A DNA stretch of 31,703 bases from Hypsibius dujardini (GCA_001579985.1 LRSR01010552.1:1-31703); one strand, 5' to 3'; counted from the stretch's first letter, positions 18,888 through 29,432 are shown. Notes: generated from the sequence alone by a model not told the origin. Numbers and translations are program-made.

Positions 18888-19527
18888 CACATCGCACACA
18901 GTGCGTTGAAACTAGTGATGGCAAAACTAAATTTAACTAAAAAAATTTAACTAAAACTAAACTGAAACGTTTAGTTACTAATTTAGTAGTTTTTTGCAGT
19001 TTAGTTTTTTTAATTCACTCAAAAACTTAATAGAAGTTTTAGTTACTAAAAGAAAAAAAATTATAAATCCGTGGTAACCAAGGCAAAAATTTGCAAGAAA
19101 ATGATGTCCACTACCCTCCGGTTGGAGGGTGGCGCGCATCACCTTGCATCTACATCATTATTAACAGCAAAAATATATTTAAAGTTTGCGGTCGGTAATT
19201 TATTAAATTAAGAAATTGCCTCCTTTATGGAACCTTCAACTAAGCATAAAAAAAAGTTAATTGCTGGTTTAACAGGACATTAGGGATCCCTTAAGCTTAA
19301 CCAGTAGATACGCTGCACGGTGCTGTAATTTACAGGTCAACATCGACCGCCAAACAAGTAATATTCGAGGGTTCGGGAGGGTACTCTGGTCAACAGATCA
19401 AAAAGATACCAACTCACAGAACACAATCAAAAGAGTGAAGCATTTCAACGACAGCTCGGTGGGCGGGCATTCGAGCAGAAGTACAGTGTAACGAAACAAT
19501 CAATGAATATATGCAAAAACACAGTTG
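18888..19527. other. AT-rich intergenic stretch, possible transposon end
   Basis: No gene is seen. From 18911 the sequence CTAGTGATGGCAAAACTAAA followed by many TTTAGTTACTAA-like motifs (to about 19050) resembles the terminus of hAT-type elements, but no matching inverted end was found. A short hairpin (ACCCTCC/GGAGGGT) lies near 19115. Confidence 0.35.
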
Positions 19528-20153
19528 TCAACACTGCTGACCCTTGAAACTATCCGCGGGATCACACCGGTAGGAATTGCGGAGATCCTGGAACATATCC
19601 TGGAAGGTGGTCTTGGCGCTGGCGTTGCACTCCGTCTTGGTCCGGTCGTTGACACAGTCGACGTAATGTCCAATTTCACTGCCAGAGGAAAAAGAGGAAA
19701 TGTTACGTTTTTCAAAATATCGAAATAAATAGCAATAATCTGTGCGAAATTTCGAAAAGCGAGGAATTGAGTAAAAGATCATGATGAGATTGAGCAAATT
19801 ACCAGCACATCCGGCTGTGCAGCCGCTTGAAATCGACCTCGGACTTGACGGCGAACCGACCGGTTAAGAAGGTGTGGAGCTGCTCCATCAGGGGCTGTTC
19901 GCAGGCGCGGTGCCAGATCGAGGAATTGGCAGAGCATCCGCTGGTCAGGCTCTTCACCTTTTCTTGGCAAGGGACGGGCTTGAAGTCCTTGGCTGTGGCA
20001 TTGCTGTTAGACTGGTTGGCAGGGAAGCAACGGCTTGAGAAGTCGATAGCGCAGTGGCGTCCACTTTGGTCCAGCCTGCAAGGAACGAACTGACAGTGTA
20101 GGAAGGTTCAGATAGACAGACAGAGACAAACAGGCAGGCAAACAGGCAGGCAA

Positions 20154-20242
<89 letters not shown>

Positions 20243-20484
20243 GCATATTAATAGAAAGAGAACAAAAATATACTGTTATCTTACTCGCATTGCTTGGTCA
20301 TGTCGGCCTCCCATTTTGCGTCCGTGATGTTCTCCGTTTTTCGTTCGACATAACGTTGGAGGAAATACGCAAGAGCGGGCTGCGTGCATTTTGCCGCTTC
20401 CTCTGGGTTGCATGGAGCAGTAACCGCGAAAGCGGCAGAGCATATGCTCAAAAGCAGAAGGAAAGATATCGCAACACGATTCAT
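19528..20484 (-). CDS. Secreted 14-cysteine protein (three exons)
   Basis: Exons 20484-20285, 20075-19803, 19678-19528; phases 2 and 2; 207 aa. The function is not known. A clear signal peptide (MNRVAISFLLLLSICSAAFA, residues 1-20) precedes a mature chain with 14 cysteines at 25, 33, 66, 75, 83, 103, 114, 125, 157, 158, 165, 175, 196 and 207, including an adjacent CC pair created at the second junction and a cysteine as the last residue. An even number and regular spacing suggest seven disulphides. The CC...DCV...C pattern vaguely recalls nematode DUF19-type extracellular domains, but I cannot assign it. One possible N-glycosylation site is NIT at 52; others are NQS/NSN-like and NAT at 92. 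A TATA box sits about 80 bp before the ATG. Confidence 0.85.
20113..20240. repeat. (CAGA)n microsatellite in intron 1 of the 14-Cys gene
   Basis: It fills most of the 209-bp intron 20076-20284, with a nearly pure core of about 14 units at 20187-20240. The transcript strand reads CTGT. Confidence 0.95.
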
Positions 20485-20564
20485 TCTCGGTGTTTAGGTA
20501 AGACCTATGAAAAAAGAAAGTGCTGAATTAGAAATTGAGATAACTGCTACTTTCAGAAGATCGC

Positions 20565-20572
20565 CTTATATA
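20565..20572 (-). promoter_or_regulatory. TATA box of the 14-Cys secreted protein gene
   Basis: TATATAAG on the minus strand, about 80 bp upstream of the ATG at 20484, predicts transcription start near 20540 and a short 5' UTR. It is the clearest core promoter in the window. Position and sequence are seen; use is inferred. Confidence 0.6.
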
Positions 20573-22539
20573 TCGAGACCAACCACGATCGTTCCCTGCT
20601 CACTACTCAGATTCGGGATCTTGGGGAAGGAGGTGTGGCGGTATCATTCCCTGGGTGTGCCTGTCAATTTCTGACGCAGCACTAATTCAATTCGGGGAAA
20701 CTTTTCTGCACGAGTGTGTATGGACAAAGTGCTCAGAACTTGGGACAGGGTCAAGGAGAAAGGAGCGGCTGCCACCTGGGCGCATGACAGCCACCCCATC
20801 GCTACTGTGTACTGGGAATGTACGATTGTGTTGTGCACGTGTACACAGGTTTGAACCGGGAAACTATTATGGGGAAAGATGAACCAGGATGTTGGGAGTT
20901 TCGCTGAAGTTTCGTGGTACTTTCAGATGCAACATGTAAAGGCTGTAACTGAAGAGGTCAAAGGAAGGTGGCGTTTGAGAATTCCGAACTGACGGTGAAG
21001 GGCTCGAAATATATCCCACAACCACAGGGCGTTGAACACCCTTTTACGACGATCAGATTCAGTTCATGTTTTACAAAACATTATTGAGAAAATAATGGGC
21101 CGGTGTGATAATCCTCTTACACCGAGCATACACCCATTGTGTGAGGCATCTTATCCACGGTTCGCAGCACCATGGAGAACCGTTGTTCTTTTCTGCGCTT
21201 CTGGTGAGCCCTAACCCTGGTGTGGGTCGCGATAGGGTACACTGAAGGAGAAGTGAACCGTATGCGACAATGCAGACTAGAGACTACGTAGTGTAGGTTC
21301 AATAGTGAGTATTCCGTAGAACCACGCGTGCAGTTTCGTATGATGCGAGCTGCGAGGGGATACGCCCATGGATCGCGATAGGGTACACTGAAGGAGAAGT
21401 GAACCGTATGCGACAATGCAGACTACAGACTACGTAGTGTAGGTTCAATAGTGAGTATTCCGTAGAACCACGCGTGCAGTTTCGTATGATGCGAGCTGCG
21501 AGGGGATACGCCCACGGCGGTAGAAAAAACAACCGCCGCTAAATACACCAACTGCTGCTGACCGATATTTGCCACGGAATGCACACGGTATTCGGTCTAT
21601 AATTTTGGCATATTAAATTACGTAATGGCCTTTCTTTCGGCTTTGAAAGAGCTCGAGCAGAGAAATCTCACTTACCATCCGCATTATTTTCCATCACCAA
21701 CACCAACCGTGGTTGTGTTAATGGTGGAGCTCGCGTTCGTCTAACCGCACCAGTATACGAAGATCTTTAAGAAAATATTTTATTTCTAGATTTACGCGCC
21801 TCAGATGATGAGGTTATTGTGATGCCTGTGAAATGCGATTACCATTTCCGTCAGGGATTGATCTGTTATTGCCCGTGAAATCGCCGCGTTTCCGGTACGC
21901 AAAAGTGCGGAATGCCGATCGATTGCTGAGCCCTCCCCCCATTGTGCCTGCCCTTCCACCACACGGACCTGTCTGAACCATTACCGTATTTCCGTATATA
22001 CAGATGGAAAAGATAAACACTCACGCGCATAGTACCCTCTGTATATCCTGAGAGGTCCATCCACCCACCCATCCACCCATCCATCCATCGGAGAAATCGC
22101 ACGGCAAAAATCGCATGCTGCGTGTGTTTTCATTTGAGCACCTCTCTCCGCCAAGGCAAATATAGACACCGGGATTACCTCAGAGTTCATCAGGTGACGG
22201 ACAGACAGACAGACAGATAGACAAGAAGCGCGGACAGGCGTGGGACTCTTTGTAAGGGGGGAGGAGGGGGGGCAAAAATGTGCGACCCTCAGCGGGAAGT
22301 TTACAGCTGATGGATCGATCGCTCGCTGTCCATGCAAAAAAAGTCGACGACTCCGGTTGAGACTCGCTCCACAAAACCCCGGCTCGGCTCATCCTTTCAT
22401 CTTTCGCTACATTCAACATTGGCAAAATTCCGAGGCAACCTCATTCACCCTTGTTACTGTATCCAATTTCTGAAGAAGGTGCCCCTCTTGCGACTGAAAT
22501 TGAAAGAGTTTCTCGCGAAACTGTCTTCTTTAAACAAAA
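20573..22539. other. Intergenic region with 146-bp tandem duplication
   Basis: Between the divergent 14-Cys gene and the sHSP. No gene is supported. It holds the duplication at 21227-21516, a short hairpin at 21515-21539 (CGGCGGT/ACCGCCG), a CCAT/CCAC run at 22055-22089 and a short CAGA run at 22200-22220. The sHSP promoter should be at the right end; I did not find a clean heat-shock element. Confidence 0.5.
21227..21516. repeat. 146-bp tandem duplication, two near-identical copies
   Basis: A unit starting TCGCGATAGGGTACACTGAA occurs at 21227 and 21373. Only isolated differences are seen (CTAGAGAC against CTACAGAC). The unit contains the palindrome ACTACGTAGT. No coding frame is conserved with meaning. 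Confidence 0.93.
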
Positions 22540-23665
22540 ATGCCCGCCAAAAATTCCCGGACTTATGATACGGGACCCCGAAGGACGACCGGCGACTTCT
22601 ACGACCTTCACGATTTTCGCTCCTTCGACGAACTCCGGAAGCGACTGGCGAAGGATGTCGACCAGATGGAGGCGGAACTGGGACGGTGGCGGACTCCCGC
22701 CTGGCCGACCGACCAGGACGCCTCGGAGTCGTACTTCATTAAGCATTCGCTGTCGCATAAGACGCGTTCGACGTCATCTTCAACTACCGTTTATGAGGAC
22801 GGAAGGGATTCCTCCGAATCGGGCGACAGTGATTTGGGGATGTCGGAGACGATGAGCCCGGTCCCGCCGAAGGGGATCTTGAAGCGACGAAGTACGCCCA
22901 GTCCGATGGGGACGACGAGGATCACGGAGTACCGTCACTCACCGAAACCGAAGGATACAAGAGTGATGGTACGCGACTGCGAAGATAAAACGGGCAAAAG
23001 GGCCCACTGATTTTGCGCTGATTTTTTGTTATATTTTAACACGTTGATTATATTTGTCTTTTATGAACAATGAAATTCGTTGTTGAACAAACGAGAACTT
23101 TCCTAATCCGTTTGCAGGAGGAAGTTACGAGATGCGACGTTAAAAAGTTAAACCAATCAACTGATCAATCAATTGCCGAACAGGCGAAAGTATTACTCTT
23201 TTGATTTTGGTTTGAATTTGAACTTTGAAATGCGGGCAAAAGTGCGTTTATTTAGATGCAAAAATGACATTCAATTTTTTGTTCACTTTATTTTAAAATC
23301 ACAAACAAAGAATCTCTTCAAAAAATGTTCAAGTCGTCTTGAAGCTTGTGCAACAAACCCAAACTGGGATTTCAAGTCAAGACAATTTCCGCTTTACTTT
23401 TGATGCTGCACGTTTTATGCCATCTCTCTAGGATAAGGAGCGACGACCGAAAGATAAGCTGATATTCAAGTTTGACGTTGGCGATCTTCGAGGCGCCGAC
23501 TTGGCGGTACAGATTATGGATACAAAGCTGCATGTCTTCGCCATGGACCGCAAGTCCGATTTCCGGCGGGAGGTGCAGCTGCCGCGGACCGCCGATCCCG
23601 ATTCGGCCTTGTCTACCTTGTCCAACGACGGAATCCTTCGGGTTGAGGTGATACTACTATCTTGA
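22540..23665 (+). CDS. Small heat-shock protein, alpha-crystallin type (two exons)
   Basis: Exons 22540-22968 and 23432-23665; phase 0; 220 aa. sHSPs are ATP-independent holdases that bind unfolding proteins. The N-terminal half (1-143) is polar and Ser/Thr/Pro-rich with DFYDLHDFRSFDELRKRL near the start. Exon 2 supplies the crystallin core at about 152-217: IFKFDVGDLRGADLAVQI, TKLHVFAMDRKSDFRREVQLP, and STLSNDGILRVEV, matching the consensus strands including the LP after the L-x-R-x-F-like segment and the DGIL turn. The C-terminus stops right after the last strand (VILLS) and has no I-x-I tail motif, which normally helps oligomers assemble. The stop codon lies in a 66-bp segment duplicated directly downstream. 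Family call is good; the exact subfamily is unknown. Confidence 0.8.
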
Positions 23666-23722
23666 GAGTCGGCCTTGTCTACCCTGTCCAACGACGGAAT
23701 CCTGTGGGTTGAAGTGATACTA
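23603..23722 (+). repeat. 66-bp tandem duplication of the sHSP 3' coding end
   Basis: The unit TCGGCCTTGTCTACC(T/C)TGTC... starts at 23603 (coding) and 23669 (after the stop). 66 bp equals 22 codons. Copy 2 keeps NDGILWVEVIL-like codons up to 23722, where MITE sequence interrupts it; the matching remainder (TACTACTATCTTAAGAGTC) resumes at 24153. Confidence 0.88.
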
Positions 23723-23725
23723 ATG

Positions 23726-23994
23726 TACACACATGGCCACAATTTTGGGTGGCAGAGTTCCAGCCATCAGGGTTGTCTGAGTTTGAGCCACTCTTGGCCC
23801 AGCGAAAAATTAGATTGAGCAAGTTGCTTTAAATTCCGCCAAAATAAATAAGTTCAATCAATCGATCAATTGAGTACAGGCTGCATGGTCAGCTGTGGTC
23901 AAGGGCGCGTACGCGCGGTGACTTAGTTCGGTTCGAACTCGGACCACCCTTTTTGGCTTAAAGTCTGCCACCCAAAATTGTGGCCACGTGTGTA
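23726..23994. mobile_element. 269-bp MITE with CACACGTGGC ends and TA borders
   Basis: Arms 23726-23756 and 23964-23994 are reverse complements at 30 of 31 bases, starting TACACAC(A/G)TGGCCACAA. A second, weaker mirrored pair lies inside (TCTGAGTTTGAGCC against GGTTCGAACTCGGA), related to the arms of the element at 6981-7171. No transposase is present. TA borders suggest a Tc1/mariner-type origin. Confidence 0.85.
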
Positions 23995-24150
23995 CTGACG
24001 CGATGGCTTCGCGCACTGCACGGGGCATTACTTCGTTATCCTCGCCCGGAGTGCACGTAAGCTCATGCGCGGATCTATAGGCCTAAGTTTACGGTGGGTC
24101 TAAGTTTTCGGTGGGTCTATTTCTACTGCGCGAAGCTCTAGCGTGAGTAC
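23992..24150. mobile_element. Second inverted-repeat element abutting the MITE
   Basis: Arms 23992-24018 and 24124-24150 are reverse complements at 21 of 27 bases (shared core CTTCGCGC). It begins within the right border of the previous element and ends just before the resumed sHSP-derived sequence, so both elements lie within one interrupted copy. Confidence 0.55.
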
Positions 24151-24462
24151 TGTACTACTATCTTAAGAGTCAAGTGGAAAACCGATCAAATGTTTGAACA
24201 GTTTTTTCTTTCTTTCTTTCTAAACCGTTACGCAGCTCGTTGCTTTGTTGTGTTGAGGAGGCGGCGCGAGCGCGAGCGCGAGCGCGAACAACCGGAGGTG
24301 TTATATAAACTTGACAATATAACAAATTACGCGTACGCAAGGCGTCGTATGCTGCTTTAGGACTAGAGTGATTCGAAATCAAAATGACGGAAAAACACAT
24401 TGGAGATGTACTTTCAAAATTGTAAGACGCTGTAAACTCGTACTACGAAAAACGCGACGTTT
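24151..24462. other. Short intergenic gap between sHSP and GGA
   Basis: Convergent 3' flanks. It holds the remainder of the interrupted sHSP repeat at its left end and a hexamer run of GCGCGA-type units at about 24264-24289. No gene is seen. Confidence 0.6.
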
Positions 24463-24650
24463 TCAGAACTGCATTTCAGGAATGTTTCTTATATCACCGC
24501 TGTCAGTGACGGTTTGATTGTCCAGCAGGTATGAGACCTGGTATTGAATCCGGAGAGGTTCCTGCAACAAAAGCCGACATGAGGAGCAGAAACGCAAAAT
24601 GCTTGTTCACAGGCAGACAAACAGGCAGACAAACAAACAAACAGACAGAC

Positions 24651-24701
<51 letters not shown>

Positions 24702-26008
24702 CAGGCATACAGACAGACAAGCAGGCATACAGACAGACAGGCAGACAGATAGACAGACACACAGACAGGCACCCAGGCAAACAGACAGGCAGACAGACAC
24801 TGAAGGGAGCGGGCCATGACATAGTGCAAAACGGACCTGGCCGTGCTTCGCAACAAGCAAGATCTCAGAGAGTGGTGGACTGGGATAAAACGGATTATGC
24901 GCCGCGATATCGGACGAGGAAGCCGGCAGGACTTTTATCCTTGTCGTCTGAAATTGCAATAAACCAGCCTATGCGAAAATAAGTTATAAAACGAACGGGT
25001 GAACGTTTCGGAAATTCTACCTTCGGAGAGGAAAATTTGAGTGCGAAATTCTTGATAGGCACCGAATTGAGGCTGGTTGCACTGGCCACTAACACCGTGC
25101 AATCACTGCGCGGCTTGTTCTTGGCCAGATGGAGGACGACGTTGATTTTATTCTTTTGATAGATCGGAATTGGCTCGGTAGGATCTGAAACAAATGACCA
25201 CAGCGACACATCTTCTTTCTGCGCTTCATTTTTTCACAGAGAAAACAAGCGCGAGCACGGACACTTACAGGGTTCGATGTCAGCCAAGTTGACAGTCAAC
25301 GAGTCGAGCGACTCTGTCACCAGCGGTTTGTCCGTGACATCGGCCGTGCGAAGCGCCGAAAAGTCGGGAACGGAATTATTAGCTGAGCTTCCGAGGATTT
25401 CGTCGTCTCTTGAGGTGCTGGGCTTAACCGGTGGACCACGTTGCAGCTCACTCAGAGTCATCCGGGGTTTCCTGTTAACATACGTTTTTAAGATTCTACA
25501 CATTTTCTGTCGAGCAAACGTCCACAAGTAAAGCAAATACATACACGAGAGAACAATTAGACTTACGGAGCCTCAATAGGAAAGGACCGTCCTTTCATGT
25601 TCATGTCGCCAAGGCTCAGTCCTCCAAGAAAGTTGTGTGTCACTGCGTCAAAATCCACGAGGCTTCTTCGGGGAGTGGTCGGGGAAGATCCATTTGATTC
25701 AACTGCGAGAAGCAATAAGTCATAAAAAATTTCGTGTTTCACTAATCTGCCTGCCTGCCTGCCTGCCTACTTATCTCCTGTCTGTCCGTATTTCTTTGTC
25801 TGCCTCTTGCCTATCTATCTGTCTGACTCCCTGTGTGTTCTGTCTCTCTGCCTGTCTGCCCGCCTGTCAATCTTCCCATTTGGTGGTCAGCTTGTCTGTT
25901 CATCTATCTATCAATCAGTCTCGCAGAACATCTAAAATTTATGATAACATAAACAAGCCAAGCTCGGGCTGCGTCCTCGCTAACTTGATCCTCTACGCTT
26001 CGTGTTCC

Positions 26009-26045
<37 letters not shown>

Positions 26046-27539
26046 GCATGCCAGTCTGGGGAATAGCCTGTCTGTTTGTTCTGATTGATGAGCTATAATT
26101 TTCAGCAGGTAAATCAACACAGTACATTTAAAAGCCCGTCAATTACCTCTGGCCGCTTGCGGTACTACGGGTGCATTCTGACTTCCGCCTGCACCGCCAG
26201 ACATCGAGTTACTTCCCCCCACCCCCACAATAGGCGCCAAAGGGAGCACGGGAGCGGATGTCACACTTGATGCCGAGAATACATCGTCAAACAGTGACAT
26301 AACATCTTCCCGAGGGGCCGGGGGAGCTTTGGGGGCTAGCGGTATGACGTCAGCAGAAGGATCGATTGCAGTGGTGCGTGGAGAACCGGCACTGCTCGTA
26401 GATGCTCCATCCAACGAGAGTAGGATGTCTATTGTTCGAGAGGTAAAAGAATACGGAATGTGAATGGGAGAGTCAATCAGGATTCGGTATAAATGGGATG
26501 CTCATTACGGGAAGAGGCTGCCTGCCCATCGTCAGATTTCTTATCGCCGGCGCCGAATTTTTCCTCAGCTAATCCAAGAGCGCGGTATTTTTGAATGGCT
26601 TCCGTCAGTTCATCGCTCGTTACAAGGACGTCCGCTGAAAGGAAGTTAAACAGAAAGATAAAATCACAAAGCCAAACTCATTACTTATCAACCTCAGTCA
26701 GTCAGTCAGCTAACTCGTTTGACTGCGCATCTGTCTGTCTGTCTGTCTGTCTGTCTACCTGGCTGCCTGCCTGTATGTCTGTCTGTCTGTTTGTTTGTCT
26801 GTCTCTCTGAGTGCCTGCCTGTATATCTGTATGTCTGTCTGTCTGTCTACCTGGCTGCCTGCCTGTATGCCTGTCTGTTTGTCTGCATGTCTGTCTGCCT
26901 GTCTGCCTGTCTGCCTGTCTGTCTACCTGACTGCCTGCCTGTATATCTGTATGTCTGTCTGAATGGCAATTTACTTCGCAGTAAGATTAACCACTGTCTG
27001 TAAATTACCGAGATTTGGTCCATCCTCCATGTCAGTGTTGCTCTCAACGACTTCCGCCGCCAACTTAAATACCCGCGGCCGATGCTGCTCACACGAGTCA
27101 AACAGCTGTCGCATAATTTCTCGTTCGGCTAGTGTGCTGCTACCGGAGGAATACTGCTTCAGCATTGACGACAGCAATTTTGCATTCTCTTTGATCTGAA
27201 TTAGGTCAGAGTGACGACGGATGATTTTCTCCATTCGTTGATCATCCTGAATAGGCAACACAATGGAAGAAATCAGAAAATGGAAGAGGGTTTCACAGAT
27301 AAACAAACGGACAGATAGACATTCATACAGACCGAACGACAGGCGAGTCAGGCAGCGAGCCAAGCAGATAGATAGACAGACAGAGAGCAACACAGACAGC
27401 CAGCCAGCCAGCCAGACAGACACACAGACACACAGACACACAGACAGACAGACAGACAGACACACAGACACACAGACACACAGACAGATAGACATACAGA
27501 CAGAGATACAAACAGACAGACAGATAGACAGGCAGACAC

Positions 27540-27572
<33 letters not shown>

Positions 27573-28904
27573 TAGACAGACAGAAAGACATACAGACAGG
27601 CAGACAGACAGATAGACAGATAGACAGGCAGACCGACAGACCGACAGACAGAAAGCAGACCCAATCAAATCCAAGATCCACATGTAGTGACAGCAACCGT
27701 TACACACCTCGCGAACCATGCTTTTGATTAAACGATTCGCTGCCACCATATCGGCAGGATCTTTGCTTTGGAGCAAGCGTCGCAATAACTGAAATGCAAA
27801 AAACAATGCAAGACATCAGACATGTCGTCAATGCCCCCCAGTCCTCAAGCGCTGATATGCCTACCCTAGCCTTTTCTTCATCCTCAATGACAGGATTCTT
27901 TGCACGCGGTGCCGGCGGCGGAGCAGCCGGCTCAAGAATATGCACCGGATCATCCTTGACGATGCCCTGCTGTTTCAGCATGGTATACGCCTCCACAATC
28001 TTCTGCTCATACCGAATGGTCTGGCTCCACGAGTAGAGCATTTCGATCGTTCGCTTCTTAACCGACTCCGCACTTTTATCTCCGAGATACTACAAACAAA
28101 ATTAATATGTAACAGGTTACAGGGCAAAACATATATGCTTGAAAATAACGTGCCAGCAACACAAACTATCGATCAACGAGTAAATCCGTTGCTTGATTGA
28201 TGTGTTAGGCATCCAGCAACCAATAAGGCATTCAATCAACAAATCAACCAGTAAATCCGTTGCTTGATTGATGTGTTAAGCATCCAGCAACCAACACAGC
28301 ATTCAATCAATAAATCAACCAGTAAATCCGTTGCTTGATTGATGTGTTAAGCATCCAGCAACCAACACGGCATTCAATCAACAAATCAACCAAGATTACC
28401 TTCGGTGAAACGACCTTGATTAGTTCGTTCAGAAAGCGGAACTTTCCCAGCTCGGCGTGGACAATCCTGCCGCCGCGTTTAGCCAGGCTTTCAAGCACCT
28501 AATCCGGCAACCCATGACACACATTTTCATGTCTCACAAGGGTAATAAAGGTTGGTATACGTACGATTAATCCGTTAGTTGCTTCCCTCTCACACGGTGA
28601 TTGCACTTTATGCGCCAACAGCCGCAGACAGTGTGCCAGGATCGTGCCATCAGCTTGGACCGTTTTGATCAGTTCGTCCTCCACCGTTTGTTCGTGACCA
28701 GTGGCTCGCGGGTCGGTCAGGCAGACTGTGGGGGCCAAAAAAATGGGAGAAAAACATGAGCGAGTTCGACTCCGTGAAACAGGTCAGCCCTTCTAACGCT
28801 GAAGCTGTTGCACTCCGGTCGCCTGAGTCGCCGTAGCGAATTTTAATTCCAGTTCAACTTGGAAAGGACTTACAGACAACGTTCTCCGCCTCCAAAAGCG
28901 TCAT
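24463..28904 (-). CDS. GGA: GGA clathrin adaptor, complete (thirteen exons)
   Basis: Exons: 28904-28874, 28725-28565, 28498-28400, 28089-27865, 27788-27708, 27246-27009, 26634-26509, 26428-26147, 25702-25567, 25471-25269, 25184-25021, 24947-24837, 24561-24463; every phase joins; 651 aa. GGAs are ARF-dependent monomeric adaptors sorting acidic-dileucine cargo from the trans-Golgi to endosomes. VHS at about 1-145 (LRLLAHKVQSP, KFRFLNELIKVVSPKYLG, YTMLKQQGIVKDDP); GAT at about 165-305 with IEDEEKA and the ARF-contact helix AANRLIKSMVRE; Pro/Ser hinge at about 310-520 with EDVMSLFDDVF, reminiscent of the acidic-Met-Ser-Leu autoinhibitory segment and of clathrin-box-like text; gamma-ear at about 530-651 (IPIYQKNKINVVLHLA, IKNFALKFSSPK, IQYQVSYLLDNQTVTDSGD). 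The N-terminal VHS helix is short but starts at an ATG with a good LEAE match. Confidence 0.96.
24610..24802. repeat. (CAGA)n microsatellite in GGA intron 12
   Basis: It occupies most of the intron 24562-24836, with a pure core of about eleven units at 24652-24699. The transcript strand reads CTGT. Confidence 0.93.
25745..26048. repeat. Two CTGT-type tracts in GGA intron 8
   Basis: An impure CTGC/CTGT tract at about 25745-25870 and a purer one at 26008-26046. In the GGA transcript these read ACAG repeats, the opposite orientation from introns 5 and 12. Confidence 0.88.
26729..26962. repeat. CTGT-type microsatellite in GGA intron 6
   Basis: Internally periodic: blocks such as CTGTCTACCTGGCTGCCTGC recur three times at about 26750, 26845 and 26920, so this is a microsatellite with a longer superimposed period. 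The transcript strand reads ACAG. Confidence 0.88.
27307..27657. repeat. (CAGA)n microsatellite in GGA intron 5
   Basis: About 350 bp of CAGA/CACA/TAGA variants within intron 27247-27707. Long open frames on both strands here are repeat translations only. Confidence 0.93.
28170..28392. repeat. 71-bp tandem repeat in GGA intron 3
   Basis: GTTGCTTGATTGATGTGTTA recurs at 28188, 28259 and 28330, an exact 71-bp period, three near-identical copies filling most of intron 28090-28399. The last copy ends beside the exon 3 donor. Confidence 0.92.
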
Positions 28905-29358
28905 TCCTATCGCGGTTTTCCGGAGAGGGTGGGAGTAATTTGGTACCAGAAGGTGGCAATAATGCAGCGTGAAGGAGGAGGAGAGCAGGAGAAAAAACCA
29001 AAACAAAAGGATGCGATGTGTCTTCGGGGAGATGCGAATAATCATTCATCATCGTGCAATGGTGTGATTGATGGATGATTGGATGGAAAAATCGACTTTT
29101 ACAACTCCCTGCGGTGTGAAGGGGAAAGAGCGGAACGGTAATGGCTTAAACGTAAAGGATATTTAAGTGATCTCCCTGCGTTCATGAGGAGCTGTTCAAT
29201 CAAGCAATCGACGGATCGAATTGATAGAAATGGGTGTGAATGGGCCATAAGCGATGGATTAAACAAGCAATCCACCACTGGCGCCTTCGTGAATTTCCTC
29301 AACACCAAACATTTAATCGTAGAGTAGCGTTGTCTGAGCCATTTGAACAGTCGGAACA
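28905..29358. other. Intergenic, GGA promoter side
   Basis: Upstream of GGA and of the first tRNA gene. No protein gene is supported. It must contain the GGA 5' UTR and promoter; no TATA box is evident, in line with a housekeeping gene. Confidence 0.5.
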
Positions 29359-29432
29359 GCCTTTGTAGCTCAGTTGGTTAGAGCGCCGTGCTAATAACGC
29401 GGATGTCCACGGTTCGATCCCGTGTAAAGGCA
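29359..29432 (+). tRNA. tRNA-Ile(AAU), copy 1
   Basis: 74-nt cloverleaf: acceptor GCCTTTG pairs with TAAAGGC (last pair G-T), D-arm TAGCTCAGTTGG (A box), anticodon loop CTAATAA with anticodon AAT, B box GGTTCGATCC, discriminator A. There is no intron and no encoded CCA. A T5 run follows within two bases (29434-29438), the RNA polymerase III stop. Decodes AUU/AUC/AUA after A34-to-inosine editing. Confidence 0.97.

Noticed and set aside
22400-22539. Heat-shock elements upstream of the sHSP
   Set aside because: TTC and GAA triplets occur (for example TTCTGAAGAA and TTCTCGCGAA), but none has the strict 5-bp nGAAn alternation needed for a confident call.
22441-22758. Minus-strand frame opposite the sHSP first exon
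   Set aside because: It is the shadow of the sHSP exon; the plus-strand reading joins to the alpha-crystallin exon and is clearly the real one.
27307-27657. Possible CRISPR array because of many short direct repeats
   Set aside because: The repeats are 4-bp units without unique spacers, in a eukaryotic intron; this is a microsatellite.
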